A stretch of DNA of 64,000 bases from Mucilaginibacter sp. Bleaf8 (GTDB lineage: Bacteria; Bacteroidota; Bacteroidia; Sphingobacteriales; Sphingobacteriaceae). Positions 41,292 to 49,706 of this stretch are shown here, one piece after another; positions within the stretch are counted from its first letter, which is position 1; the number at the start of each line of letters is the position of its first letter. The translations under genes were made by a program, and so were the position numbers. The notes under the pieces are model-generated. The model made no database searches. It was not told where the DNA came from and worked only from the letters and a program-made list of their open reading frames with translations. The stretch covers positions 56,172 through 120,171 of the forward strand of contig NZ_JAHBBK010000007.1 of the NCBI RefSeq assembly GCF_018390515.1, given 5' to 3'.

Positions 41292-41768
41292 ATGATTTTG
41301 TCTTTAGACTTTGATGGCGTACTGATTACTACGCCGCCATGGCGAAAAACAGAGCTAATGAGCGATGGCTTTTTGATGTTCAACAGCGATGCTGTATTAA
41401 ATCTGAACAAGATACTGACGAGTAAAGCATTTTCTATTGTTTTAACTACTACGCACAGAATAAATTTTCCGCCGGATAGGTGGATGGGTTTACTTGCAGC
41501 CAGAGGCATTCATACTTCTTCTGTTTGTAAAGTAAATGACGTGTCTGCTATTGCTGAAATGCGGAGCCGCCGCTCAGAAATCGAAGATTGGCTAAATAAA
41601 AATGGGTCACCATCTGAATTCTTAATTTTAGATGATGACCCAAGTTTATATGAAAGCTCTCATTATATTAAAAGCCGTTGGGTTGCAACGCAGCCATTAC
41701 TTGGCTTAAATGATGAGGCTACAAAAGCTGCTTTTGAGATAATAAGCAGCTTTACTAAACCCTTATAA
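41292..41768 (+). CDS. HAD-fold protein similar to the HAD domain of RNA-repair polyproteins
   Basis: The 158-residue protein starts with a HAD motif I, LSLDFDGVLITTP. A motif II-like Thr is in VLTTTHRINF, and the acidic motif IV-like LILDDDPSLY lies near 114-123. This compact arrangement resembles the HAD module described in Swiss-army-knife RNA repair proteins, and also other small HAD phosphatases. The gene is AT-richer than its neighbours and convergent with tex (5-bp gap). Phosphatase activity is likely; the substrate is unknown. Confidence 0.75.
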   Translation: MILSLDFDGVLITTPPWRKTELMSDGFLMFNSDAVLNLNKILTSKAFSIVLTTTHRINFPPDRWMGLLAARGIHTSSVCKVNDVSAIAEMRSRRSEIEDWLNKNGSPSEFLILDDDPSLYESSHYIKSRWVATQPLLGLNDEATKAAFEIISSFTKPL

Positions 41769-41773
41769 ACTGC

Positions 41774-44029
41774 TTATTTAAACTTTGCCTTTAACGCAGC
41801 CAGTTTGGATTGCATATCCATTTCAGGCTCCCTTTTATTGCGATTGTTTGAACCTGCTGATGCCGGTTTTCTGGCACCGCCATTGTTATTGGTATTGCCT
41901 TCTTCTTTCATGCTCAGTGATATGCGCTTGCGGTTTACATCAACCTCAGTAACCGTTACCTCAACCTGTTGGTGCACTTTCAGTACCTCGTTAGGGTCTT
42001 TAATATAGCGGTTAGTAATCTGGCTTAAGTGTACTAGGCCGTCCTGGTGTACGCCAATATCCACAAAAGCACCGAAATTGGTTATATTGGTTACAATACC
42101 GGGCAGTTTCATGCCTACTTTCAGGTCACTAATTTCGTTCACACCTTCGGTAAAGCTAAAGGCTTCGAACTTTTCACGCGGGTCGCGACCTGGTTTGGCC
42201 AGTTCGGCCATAATATCATTCAGGGTAGGCAAGCCTACTTTATCTGATGTATACCTTTGTAACGGGATGCTTTTACGTAGCTTGTCATCGCTCATTAAAT
42301 CGCGTACAGAACATTTCATGTCCTGCGCCATTTGCTCAACCAGGTTATAACGCTCAGGGTGCACACCGCTGGCATCCAACGGATTCTCTGATCCGCGGAT
42401 GCGTAAAAACCCTGCTGCCTGTTCAAACGCTTTATCACCTAAGCGGGGGACCTTTTTCAGCTGATCACGATGTTTAAATGCGCCGTTTTGGTTGCGGAAA
42501 TCTACAATGTTTTGCGCCAATTGTGCGCCCAGGCCCGATACATAGGATAGCACTTGCTTAGACGCCGTATTGAGCTCCACTCCTACCGCATTTACACAGC
42601 TAACCACGGTATCATCCAGTGCAGTTTGCAATTTATTCTGGTCCACATCATGCTGGTATTGCCCTACACCGATTGATTTTGGGTCGATTTTAACCAGCTC
42701 TGCCAGTGGGTCCATTAATCGCCTGCCGATAGATACCGCACCGCGCACGGTTACATCTTTATCAGGAAACTCTTCACGCGCTACTTCTGATGCCGAGTAG
42801 ATAGAAGCACCACTTTCGTTCACCATTACAATGGTAACGCCCGGCAGTTGCAAATTGCGTACAAAGGTTTCTGTTTCGCGGCCGGCGGTACCGTTACCAA
42901 TGGCAATCGCGTCAATTTTATAGGTTTCGAATAATTGCTTGGTGGTCTTCTCTGCCTCACGTGCCTGGCCAGCACCGGTGTGCGGAAAAATCGCTGTGTA
43001 TTCAAGCAGTTTGCCCTGTTCGTCTAAACAAACCACTTTACAGCCGGTACGGAAACCAGGGTCGATAGCCATTACGCGCTTTTGGCCAAGTGGTGCAGCC
43101 AGCAGCAACTGACGTGCATTTTCGGCAAATACGCGGATGGCTTCTTCGTCGGCCTTCTTTTTAGTGAGCAAACGCGCCTCGGTTTCCATTGATGGTTTAA
43201 GCAAACGCTTGTAGCCATCTATAATAGCCAAACGCACCTGATCAGCCGATGGATTATTACCTTTTACGAAGGTACGATCCAGTAAAGCCATCGCCTCATC
43301 TTCGGGCGGCATAATGTCCAAGTATAAAATCTCTTCCTTTTCGCCGCGGCGCATGGCCAGTATACGGTGAGAGGGGGCGGTTTTAACCGGTTCTGTCCAG
43401 TCAAAATAGTCCTTGTATTTAATGCCGGTTTCTTCTTTACCCGGTGCTACTTTTGATTGGAAGGTACCTTTTTCTAAAAACAGCCCGCGCATTTGGGCAC
43501 GTACTTCGGCATTTTCGCTAATGGCTTCGGCAATAATATCACGGGCACCAGCCAGGGCTTCTTCTAAGGTACTTACGCCTTTTTCAGCATCAATATATTT
43601 TTCTGCCTCGGCTTGCAGATCGGCTTTACCCTGTTCCAGTATCAGGTCGGCCAAAGGCTGCAGGCCTTTTTCGCGTGCGGCTGTTGCACGTGTTTTGCGT
43701 TTAGGGCGATAGGGCAGGTAAATATCTTCGAGGGCAACCATGGTTTCGGCCTCGTTGATTTGCTGCGTCAGCTCGGGTGTTAACTTGCCCATATCGGTAA
43801 GCGATTTCAGGATGGCCTCGCGGCGTTTGTCCAAGTCGCGCAATTGCTGAATACGGTCGCGGATATCGGTGATCTGCACCTCGTCCAAGCTGCCGGTCAG
43901 CTCTTTACGGTAACGGGAAATAAAGGGAACGGTAGCGCCTTCATCCAGCAGGCCAACGGTAGCCGTTACCTGTTTTGAGGAGATGGAAAGCTCCTGCGCA
44001 ATTTTAATGTGATGATCAATCATGCTCAC
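41774..44029 (-). CDS. tex: Tex-type S1 RNA-binding transcription accessory protein
   Basis: The 751-residue protein has the Tex domain order: helical N-region (about 10-200), YqgF/RNase H-like domain around 330-440 (RVMAIDPGFRTGCKVV), helix-hairpin-helix repeats (about 500-560), and an S1 domain near 655-725 (GIVTNITNFGAFVDIGVHQDG). A charged Asn/Gly/Lys tail closes it. Tex proteins bind nucleic acids and influence transcription and translation. The gene is monocistronic, with the small gene at 44195 divergent from it. Confidence 0.95.
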   Translation of the reverse strand: MSMIDHHIKIAQELSISSKQVTATVGLLDEGATVPFISRYRKELTGSLDEVQITDIRDRIQQLRDLDKRREAILKSLTDMGKLTPELTQQINEAETMVALEDIYLPYRPKRKTRATAAREKGLQPLADLILEQGKADLQAEAEKYIDAEKGVSTLEEALAGARDIIAEAISENAEVRAQMRGLFLEKGTFQSKVAPGKEETGIKYKDYFDWTEPVKTAPSHRILAMRRGEKEEILYLDIMPPEDEAMALLDRTFVKGNNPSADQVRLAIIDGYKRLLKPSMETEARLLTKKKADEEAIRVFAENARQLLLAAPLGQKRVMAIDPGFRTGCKVVCLDEQGKLLEYTAIFPHTGAGQAREAEKTTKQLFETYKIDAIAIGNGTAGRETETFVRNLQLPGVTIVMVNESGASIYSASEVAREEFPDKDVTVRGAVSIGRRLMDPLAELVKIDPKSIGVGQYQHDVDQNKLQTALDDTVVSCVNAVGVELNTASKQVLSYVSGLGAQLAQNIVDFRNQNGAFKHRDQLKKVPRLGDKAFEQAAGFLRIRGSENPLDASGVHPERYNLVEQMAQDMKCSVRDLMSDDKLRKSIPLQRYTSDKVGLPTLNDIMAELAKPGRDPREKFEAFSFTEGVNEISDLKVGMKLPGIVTNITNFGAFVDIGVHQDGLVHLSQITNRYIKDPNEVLKVHQQVEVTVTEVDVNRKRISLSMKEEGNTNNNGGARKPASAGSNNRNKREPEMDMQSKLAALKAKFK

Positions 44030-44180
44030 TATTTCAATTAGAGAATGCGAAGTTGGGAAAATTTTGCCAGTTGTGCGTACTGAATTATGAGTTGTTACAT
44101 ACGGCTTTTATCGTCGTATATTTTTGTTGATAGGTATACACCAAGCCGTTCACCGTTCCTTATACGCCGCTCTCTTTTTG

Positions 44181-44188
44181 TATCTTTG
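44181..44188 (+). promoter_or_regulatory. -7 promoter element (TATCTTTG) directly before the small gene at 44195
   Basis: TATCTTTG matches TAnnTTTG. The start codon follows 6 bases later, so the transcript would be nearly leaderless. No convincing -33 TTTG is present at the expected distance. Confidence 0.4.
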
Positions 44189-44194
44189 AGCTAT

Positions 44195-44416
44195 ATGGAT
44201 TCTTACCAAGTGCGGAAGTTTGAGTTTAAGCTGGAAGAGATTTATAACAAAACCGAGTGGCTGCAATATGAGCTGCCCCTCAACGAATTTATTGCCAAGT
44301 TCCCGATTGAATATAAAGACGGCGTAGCCCAACGCCCCGAACCACCCGAGGATTTTGATCTGGACCGCGATACCCGCCTGGCGGTGCTGGTGGCGTTTCG
44401 GGAATCGTTTAGTTAA
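44195..44416 (+). CDS. Small hypothetical protein, 73 residues
   Basis: I chose ATG 44195 (MDSYQVRKFEF…). The upstream in-frame codons encode an unlikely basic/hydrophobic segment and would precede the promoter-like element. The product is acidic and soluble with a proline-rich stretch (QRPEPPEDFDLD). I do not recognise a family. A second small gene starts 7 bases after its stop, and both probably share a transcript that ends at the terminator at 44674. Confidence 0.6.
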   Translation: MDSYQVRKFEFKLEEIYNKTEWLQYELPLNEFIAKFPIEYKDGVAQRPEPPEDFDLDRDTRLAVLVAFRESFS

Positions 44417-44423
44417 AAACATA

Positions 44424-44645
44424 ATGAGAAGAGCAGCTATTTATGTGATGAGGACTATCTTCGTTCTACTTACGCTTACAATAATTATACAGGCAGTCGG
44501 GTGGATGATTATAGCTCCGCACAGTACGCCAACTGATGATCAAGTTACTTTCACACTATTGATTATTGCTGTTTTTGCAACGATGACGGCTATAAGCTTT
44601 GCTCTGAAAGTAGCAGAACAAAAAGATGGTGAAGACATAAAATAG
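44424..44645 (+). CDS. Small two-helix membrane protein, 73 residues
   Basis: From ATG 44424 the product has two hydrophobic helices (about 9-30 and 41-62) and a charged C-terminal tail (AEQKDGEDIK). An internal ATG (44448) could also serve as start. It is unrecognised. It follows the small soluble gene by 7 bases and precedes a strong terminator. Confidence 0.6.
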   Translation: MRRAAIYVMRTIFVLLTLTIIIQAVGWMIIAPHSTPTDDQVTFTLLIIAVFATMTAISFALKVAEQKDGEDIK

Positions 44646-44673
44646 TTAGGTGAAATATTTCAGGTAATATATT

Positions 44674-44713
44674 AAAACAGAAACGCCGACTTAACAGCCG
44701 GCGTTTCTGTTTT
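44674..44713. terminator. Bidirectional intrinsic terminator
   Basis: AAAACAGAAACGCCG (44674-44688) and CGGCGTTTCTGTTTT (44699-44713) are a 15-bp perfect inverted repeat between convergent genes. A/T ends suit both strands. Confidence 0.9.
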
Positions 44714-44729
44714 GAAATCTATCAGCACA

Positions 44730-45833
44730 TTACATTACCAAAGTAGCCAAAGCCTCTTTCGTAAAGCCTTTTAAATCATTAGTACGGCCTTCACGTATTT
44801 TTTGTACCCAGAATGGGTCTGACAGCAGCGGGCGGCCAACGGCTACCAGGTCAAAATCGCCACGATCCATACGGCGCAGCAATTCATCGAGCGAACTTGG
44901 ATCTGAGCTCTCGCCAGCAAAGGCAGCCAAAAACTCGCCGCTTAAGCCTACCGAACCTACCGTGATGGTAGCCTTACCGGTAACCTTTTTAGCCCAGCCT
45001 GCAAAGTTCAGGTCGGTACCTTCAAACTCATCTTCCCAGAAACGACGTTGTGAGCAATGGAATATGTCCACACCTGCATCGGCCATCGGGTTTAACCAGG
45101 CTTCCAGCTCCTGCGGCGTGTGCGCCATTTTGTTGGTATAAGCCGTAGGCTTCCATTGCGAAAGGCGCAAAATTACGGCAAAGTCATCGCCTACACGTTT
45201 ACGCACTTCTTTAATTACTTCAATAGCAAAGCGGCTACGCTCGGGCAGCGTTTTGCCACCGTAAATATCTTCACGCAGGTTGGTTCCTTCCCAAAAAAAC
45301 TGGTCGATGAGGTAACCATGAGCGCCATGAATCTCCACACAATCAAAACCCAATTGCTTAGCATCGGCAGCAGCCTGACCAAAGGCGGCAATGGTATCGG
45401 CAATATCAGCCTCGGTCATAGTACGGCCGTTGTTAAAACCAGGGCTGTTTAGGCCGGATGGGCCTTCAAATGGTTCGGCAGGTGTCCAGCCGGATTGGTG
45501 GTTGGGCATCACACCCATGTGCCATATCTGCGGTCCCATAGCGCTACCAGCCTCATGCACATTGTTGATTACATTTTGCCAGCCCGCTAATGCCTGCGTA
45601 CCATAAAAATGAGGTATATCCTTATCGTTTGATGAGGCTACGCGGTTAATTACCGTACCTTCTGAAAGGATTAAGCCCACCTCGCCTTCGGCGCGTTTGC
45701 GGTAGTAAAGCGCAACATCATTAGTAGGCACACCATCGGGCGAAAAAGAACGCGTCATGGGTGCCATTACCAGGCGGTTTTTGATGTTTAATGATTTCAG
45801 TGCAAATGGCTGAAACAAGCTATCTGTGTTCAT
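44730..45833 (-). CDS. Old Yellow Enzyme family alkene reductase (NemA-like)
   Basis: The 367-residue FMN TIM-barrel has a typical N-terminus (LKNRLVMAPMTRSF-like: NIKNRLVMAPMTRS), the active-site region CVEIHGAHGYLIDQFFWEGTN with His and Tyr residues, and the FMN phosphate loop near the C-terminus (VAVGRPLLSDPFW). OYEs reduce activated C=C bonds and nitro compounds with NAD(P)H. The ArsR-type gene 14 bases upstream on the same strand is probably its regulator, responding to electrophiles. Confidence 0.94.
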   Translation of the reverse strand: MNTDSLFQPFALKSLNIKNRLVMAPMTRSFSPDGVPTNDVALYYRKRAEGEVGLILSEGTVINRVASSNDKDIPHFYGTQALAGWQNVINNVHEAGSAMGPQIWHMGVMPNHQSGWTPAEPFEGPSGLNSPGFNNGRTMTEADIADTIAAFGQAAADAKQLGFDCVEIHGAHGYLIDQFFWEGTNLREDIYGGKTLPERSRFAIEVIKEVRKRVGDDFAVILRLSQWKPTAYTNKMAHTPQELEAWLNPMADAGVDIFHCSQRRFWEDEFEGTDLNFAGWAKKVTGKATITVGSVGLSGEFLAAFAGESSDPSSLDELLRRMDRGDFDLVAVGRPLLSDPFWVQKIREGRTNDLKGFTKEALATLVM

Positions 45834-45847
45834 ATGTATAATTCGGA

Positions 45848-46147
45848 TTAAATTTCTGACTGGATTAACTGGCTCAGGGCGGCAAAAGCATCTTCGTTAC
45901 GCTGGTAATAGGTCCACTGCCCTACCCGTGTGGATTTTACTAAACCGGCACGTTGCAAAGCCGACAGATATTCGGATATAGTGGATTGCGTTAAGCCCGC
46001 TTTCAGCTGAATCTGCCCAACACACACGCCGTTGTCATAACCATAAACTGCCTGTTCCGGAAAGTTGAGCTCCGGACTTTTGAGCCAGTTCAATATCTGC
46101 AAGCGCGTTTTATTGGAAAGTGCCTTAAATACTTCTACCTGATCCAT
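45848..46147 (-). CDS. ArsR-family regulator of the Old Yellow Enzyme operon
   Basis: The 99-residue winged-helix repressor starts at ATG 46145-46147. An upstream in-frame start would place the coding region inside the operator and promoter. The HTH is QLKAGLTQSTISEYLSALQRAGLV, preceded by LSNKTRLQILNWL. A Cys in GVCVGQI could sense electrophiles or metals. A perfect dyad overlaps its -7 promoter box, consistent with autorepression of the arsR-oye operon. Confidence 0.9.
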   Translation of the reverse strand: MDQVEVFKALSNKTRLQILNWLKSPELNFPEQAVYGYDNGVCVGQIQLKAGLTQSTISEYLSALQRAGLVKSTRVGQWTYYQRNEDAFAALSQLIQSEI

Positions 46148-46151
46148 TGCA

Positions 46152-46180
46152 CAAATATATATCGGCATTTTCCGATATAT
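46152..46180 (-). promoter_or_regulatory. arsR promoter -7 box overlapping a perfect operator dyad
   Basis: On the minus strand TATATTTG (46159-46152) matches TAnnTTTG. It overlaps the inverted repeat ATATATCGG-N6-CCGATATAT (46157-46180; 9-bp perfect arms). Binding there would block transcription, as expected of an ArsR repressor. The start codon lies about 5 bases beyond the -7 box, so the mRNA is almost leaderless. Confidence 0.7.
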
Positions 46181-46242
46181 CTATTAAACGTATAGATATG
46201 ACATTGAAGTGAAGCTCTCAACCACAAACGCACTTAATAAAA

Positions 46243-46280
46243 TATTGTATACTTGTTGCTGCATCAACAGGTATACAATA
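46243..46280. promoter_or_regulatory. 38-bp inverted repeat ending on the start codon of the gene at 46280
   Basis: TATTGTATACTTGTTG (46243-46258) is complementary to CAACAGGTATACAATA (46265-46280) at 15 of 16 positions, with a 6-nt CTGCAT centre. The last base is the A of the ATG. As DNA it is an excellent operator; as RNA it would be a hairpin sequestering the start region. Confidence 0.7.
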
Positions 46281-46660
46281 TGAAGTTCATTGGGTATAAT
46301 TCAGATATCATTAATTTTTTAAAAGACGACTTAACCTTGCTGAACGCCATTGTAAAAAGCTATAAGGTGCATGAGGTAGAAGGTATCCCGGCCGTGAGCA
46401 TATTGTTTGAGCTGGCTTATACAGATGCCGACCTGATGCTCACGTTCAGAGAGATCTTTTCCAATAGTTTTGACGCTAATCCTGCTACCGAGCAGTATCA
46501 GGTCGATTCGTGCAAGTTTTATCACATCGGCAGCAAAGTATATCTTTCACTGGATCCTGATGAAAGTGAAGAGGGCGTTGATACAATCTCTGAATATGAT
46601 AACGATGTGATACTATGTTCGAGCGTTGAAGGATACTTGTTCGAGGCCGGTGCAGAGTAA
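46280..46660 (+). CDS. Hypothetical acidic protein, 126 residues
   Basis: I take ATG 46280 (MKFIGYNSDI…) as the start. The longer frame starts in the middle of the inverted repeat. The product is soluble, strongly acidic (DESEEGVDTISEYDND near 94-108), and without membrane segments or recognised motifs. It is monocistronic, between the 38-bp inverted repeat and a perfect terminator. The operator-like repeat suggests tight control. Its AT-rich coding sequence resembles small accessory genes, and function is unknown. Confidence 0.7.
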   Translation: MKFIGYNSDIINFLKDDLTLLNAIVKSYKVHEVEGIPAVSILFELAYTDADLMLTFREIFSNSFDANPATEQYQVDSCKFYHIGSKVYLSLDPDESEEGVDTISEYDNDVILCSSVEGYLFEAGAE

Positions 46661-46676
46661 CAAATGTAGAAGGCAT

Positions 46677-46711
46677 AAAAGGATCAATGCAAAAGCTGCA
46701 TTGATCCTTTT
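46677..46711. terminator. Bidirectional intrinsic terminator
   Basis: AAAAGGATCAATGCA (46677-46691) and TGCATTGATCCTTTT (46697-46711) form a 15-bp perfect stem with a 5-nt loop between convergent genes. Confidence 0.92.
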
Positions 46712-46752
46712 ACTTTAGCAGTATTTCAAAATTAGTAAATGCTTTAGAGTCC

Positions 46753-47703
46753 CTACAACCCCCACTGCTTCATAGTTTCGGTAATATGCGCCAGGTGGTG
46801 ATTACTATGCCATGCATACACAGCCAGCAGATGCTTCAAATCCATGGTGCCTCCTGTTTCGGGATGGTGAAAGTTACGTGACCATTCCGCCTCGGTAAAA
46901 GCTTCGAATAAAGCGGCCATATGCTGGTGAATGCCTTCCAGCATTTTTAAAGAAGATTCAACCGGCAACCGGTAATCGGGGTGTGAGGCCCAGGCAGCTT
47001 CGTCATAAGGTTTAATGGTTGGTGTTTCTTCAGTTAAGGCCAGCTTGATGCGGGTAAGCGAGTTCATGTGACTGTCGGCCAAGTGATGCACCACTTGTTT
47101 CAGTGTCCAGCCGCCGGGTCGGTAGGCTGTATTTTGCTGCGCATCGGTTAAGTATATAACAGCCTCCCGCAAGCGTCCGGGTAGCGTTTTAATGGTTTCT
47201 ATATATTGTTGTATATCTTCGGACGTGTAATGGGCTGGTGCCTGAAACCGGCCTATTGGGTAGCGTAGATCGTTACTCATCATACCTTCAAAGGAAACAG
47301 TTTTTTGATCGTTATTCATTAAATATGCTAAGAAATCTTTTTCTATTTTACCAATATTAATGGTTTGCAGCAGCGGCTTATTTATATCAAAGTTTTTAGC
47401 TTCTAAGTAAGCTAAAAATTCTTCAGGTAAAATAAGCTGTGGATGTTTTTTTAAGTAATAAGGTAAGTACGCAGGCCATATCCAAACTGAGTCTGTATAG
47501 TAAGTGTGTGGAGCAATTGGCTCGTTAGTCTCAATATCTGTATAATAACTCATCCATCCAAAAAAGTATCTCCCTTCGTTCAAATAATCAATGATTTTTT
47601 GCCTTTGGGAATATGAAGAGCTTTTTTGAAGTAATTTATGAAAAGGTAGGGCATCTATGCATTTATCATGTTCCTCAAGAAATCCTAATAATTTTAAATG
47701 CAT
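46753..47703 (-). CDS. YfiT/BstA-type DinB-fold protein fused to an unknown N-terminal domain
   Basis: Residues 141-316 match a complete YfiT-type (bacillithiol-transferase-like, DinB superfamily) protein. It starts MMSNDLRYPIGRF and has GGWTLKQVVHHLADSHMNS and YAWHSNHHLAHI, with the three metal-binding histidines. That alone equals the usual length of about 175 residues. Residues 1-140 are an additional domain with aromatic-rich WIWPAYLPYYL and ILPEEFLAYLEAKNF segments that I cannot name. Its DNA is AT-richer than the rest. The fusion may be a real two-domain protein or an accidental read-through joining two genes. YfiT homologs transfer or hydrolyse thiol adducts using Zn or Ni. Confidence 0.8.
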   Translation of the reverse strand: MHLKLLGFLEEHDKCIDALPFHKLLQKSSSYSQRQKIIDYLNEGRYFFGWMSYYTDIETNEPIAPHTYYTDSVWIWPAYLPYYLKKHPQLILPEEFLAYLEAKNFDINKPLLQTINIGKIEKDFLAYLMNNDQKTVSFEGMMSNDLRYPIGRFQAPAHYTSEDIQQYIETIKTLPGRLREAVIYLTDAQQNTAYRPGGWTLKQVVHHLADSHMNSLTRIKLALTEETPTIKPYDEAAWASHPDYRLPVESSLKMLEGIHQHMAALFEAFTEAEWSRNFHHPETGGTMDLKHLLAVYAWHSNHHLAHITETMKQWGL

Positions 47704-47856
47704 AACTTGTTAATCTATATTGATATTATCAATCATGATTTCTTTAAAAGTAACTATACAGAATAATATTTTCTCCTTAAAACTTTTATCCTATAAAATC
47801 AATATATCGTAAAAGCTTTGCCCTAATTTAGCGTTTTACTCCATTTAATAAGCCGC

Positions 47857-49683
47857 ATGATAAAAAAGTTATTGTTTTGCATTCTGTTGTCGGGATTTAC
47901 CATGGCTTATGCCGATACCATTAAAACCGATGTAGTGGTAGTAGGAGGCAGTGCCAGTGGGGTAGCTGCTGCTTTGCAGTGCGCACGCAGTAAAGTTAAA
48001 ACAATATTGGTTGAACCCGGCCCCTGGCTGGGCGGCGAAATGACCAGCGGCGGTATGTGCATATTGGAGGGTAACCGTAATTTGCCATCCGGCATCTGGT
48101 GCGAATTCCGTAAGCAGGTGCGCGAGTACTATAAAAAAACGCCGGGCTTTGATACTACGCTTAATGCGCCGTTACGCTTTGAACCATACACCGGTGCCGC
48201 CATCCTGAGAAAGATGACGGATACGGTAAAGAACCTGACTTTAAAGCTAAAAACTCCTTGGACATCTGTTAAAAAGAATGGCACAGGCTGGGAACTATCC
48301 ATAACCGAAAATGGTAAAACCAATGTGATTAAAGCACAGGTACTGATTGATGCAACCGAAACCGGCGATGTGGCTACACAGGCAGGTGTGCAGTTTGTAA
48401 GTGGTTTTGACAGCCGGCAGGATACCGGCGAGCAGCTGGCCCCCGAAAAAGCAATTAATGAAATACAGGATATTACCTGGTGTGCCATAGTAAAAGACTA
48501 CGGTGCAGCAGCAGATCGTACTATTGTCCGACCCGCGGGTTACCAGGCCGAAAGGTATGCTTGCCTGAAAGGGAAAGACTTACTGCGCATGGTAAAAGGC
48601 GGCAGGTTGCCTAATGATAAATACCTGATCAAATGGAGCGAGTGTGCCAACTCGTTCACTTCGGGCCTTGATTCGCTTAATTTAAAACATCGCGAACAGT
48701 ATTATAAAGAAATGCGCTTACGTACGCTGGGGCTGATCTATTATCTGCAAACCGCAGGCGGACTTAAAAATTTTGGTTTAACGGATGAATTTAGTACGCC
48801 CGATCAGCTACCGTCCATACCCTACATGCGCGAATACCGGCGGGCTAAAGGCATGGTGCGGATGGTGCTGGATGATATTTTAAATCCTTATGACAGAAGC
48901 TCTAAGTTGTATCGTACTTCTATTGCTGTGGGCGATGCCTCGCCGGGGCAGCATTATGTGGCAGGTAACGGCCCTAAAACCAGTTACCCGCCATTTCCGG
49001 CCTATAGTATTCCGTTGGGAGCGGTTGTGGTAAAAGATTTTGATAATTTACTGGTTACCGAAAAATCACTATCTGTCAGTCATTTGGTAAATGCCAGTAC
49101 GTTTTACCCTTCTGTGCAAATGGTGTTGGGGCAAGGAGCGGGTGCAGTAGCAGCCTACCTGTCGTTCTTTAAAACCACTACCAAAAACCTGAAGGTGCGC
49201 GTGATACAGGGTGAGCTATTGGATTTTAAAGGCTATTTGATACCTTTTTGTGATATTCCGCAAAGTGCTAATGCCTTTAGGGCCATACAGCAGGTAGGAG
49301 CTACCGGTTTGCTGCGGGGTGTGGTACATACCGATGGCAAAACCGCTTCCGTGTGGTTTAAGCCAGATAGTACCGTATCAACCAACGAGATTAAACCGGT
49401 ACTTACCGAAATTTATACCCATGCCTTTTTATGGTTTAATAAAGAAAAACCGGCTGAGCAATTCACTATAGGCAATATGCTTTCGCTTATTAGCGATGTT
49501 ACTTTGAGCGATCCTAAACCATTGCAAATGAATATGGCTAAGCAGTGGCAGTCCGTATACAAATTCAACCAAGCATTTGATTTGAAACGGCCTATTACCC
49601 GATTAGAGTTTGCCATACTTGCCAATAAGTTCTTAAATCCTTTTGCCAGAACGGTCGACTTATCCGGAAGGCTGATTAATTAA
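47857..49683 (+). CDS. Secreted FAD-dependent oxidoreductase (FAD_oxidored family)
   Basis: The 608-residue protein has a signal peptide at about 1-19 (TMAYA). A dinucleotide fold follows immediately: VVVVGGSASGVAAALQCAR and a glutamate at the end of beta-2 (LVEPG), then WLGGEMTSGGM, typical of the large FAD-dependent group often annotated beside polysaccharide enzymes in Bacteroidota. The C-terminal region (about 500-608) is separate and lacks a recognised motif; KPITRLEFAILAN-like text hints at an SLH-like tail (RPITRLEFAILANKFLNPF). Substrate unknown. It is monocistronic. Confidence 0.85.
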   Translation: MIKKLLFCILLSGFTMAYADTIKTDVVVVGGSASGVAAALQCARSKVKTILVEPGPWLGGEMTSGGMCILEGNRNLPSGIWCEFRKQVREYYKKTPGFDTTLNAPLRFEPYTGAAILRKMTDTVKNLTLKLKTPWTSVKKNGTGWELSITENGKTNVIKAQVLIDATETGDVATQAGVQFVSGFDSRQDTGEQLAPEKAINEIQDITWCAIVKDYGAAADRTIVRPAGYQAERYACLKGKDLLRMVKGGRLPNDKYLIKWSECANSFTSGLDSLNLKHREQYYKEMRLRTLGLIYYLQTAGGLKNFGLTDEFSTPDQLPSIPYMREYRRAKGMVRMVLDDILNPYDRSSKLYRTSIAVGDASPGQHYVAGNGPKTSYPPFPAYSIPLGAVVVKDFDNLLVTEKSLSVSHLVNASTFYPSVQMVLGQGAGAVAAYLSFFKTTTKNLKVRVIQGELLDFKGYLIPFCDIPQSANAFRAIQQVGATGLLRGVVHTDGKTASVWFKPDSTVSTNEIKPVLTEIYTHAFLWFNKEKPAEQFTIGNMLSLISDVTLSDPKPLQMNMAKQWQSVYKFNQAFDLKRPITRLEFAILANKFLNPFARTVDLSGRLIN

Positions 49684-49706
49684 AGTAGCTGTGGCGGGTT
49701 TGCAGA

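Noticed and set aside
46148..46168. Longer ArsR start (MPIYICAMDQ)
   Set aside because: It would begin inside the operator dyad and upstream of the likely transcription start.
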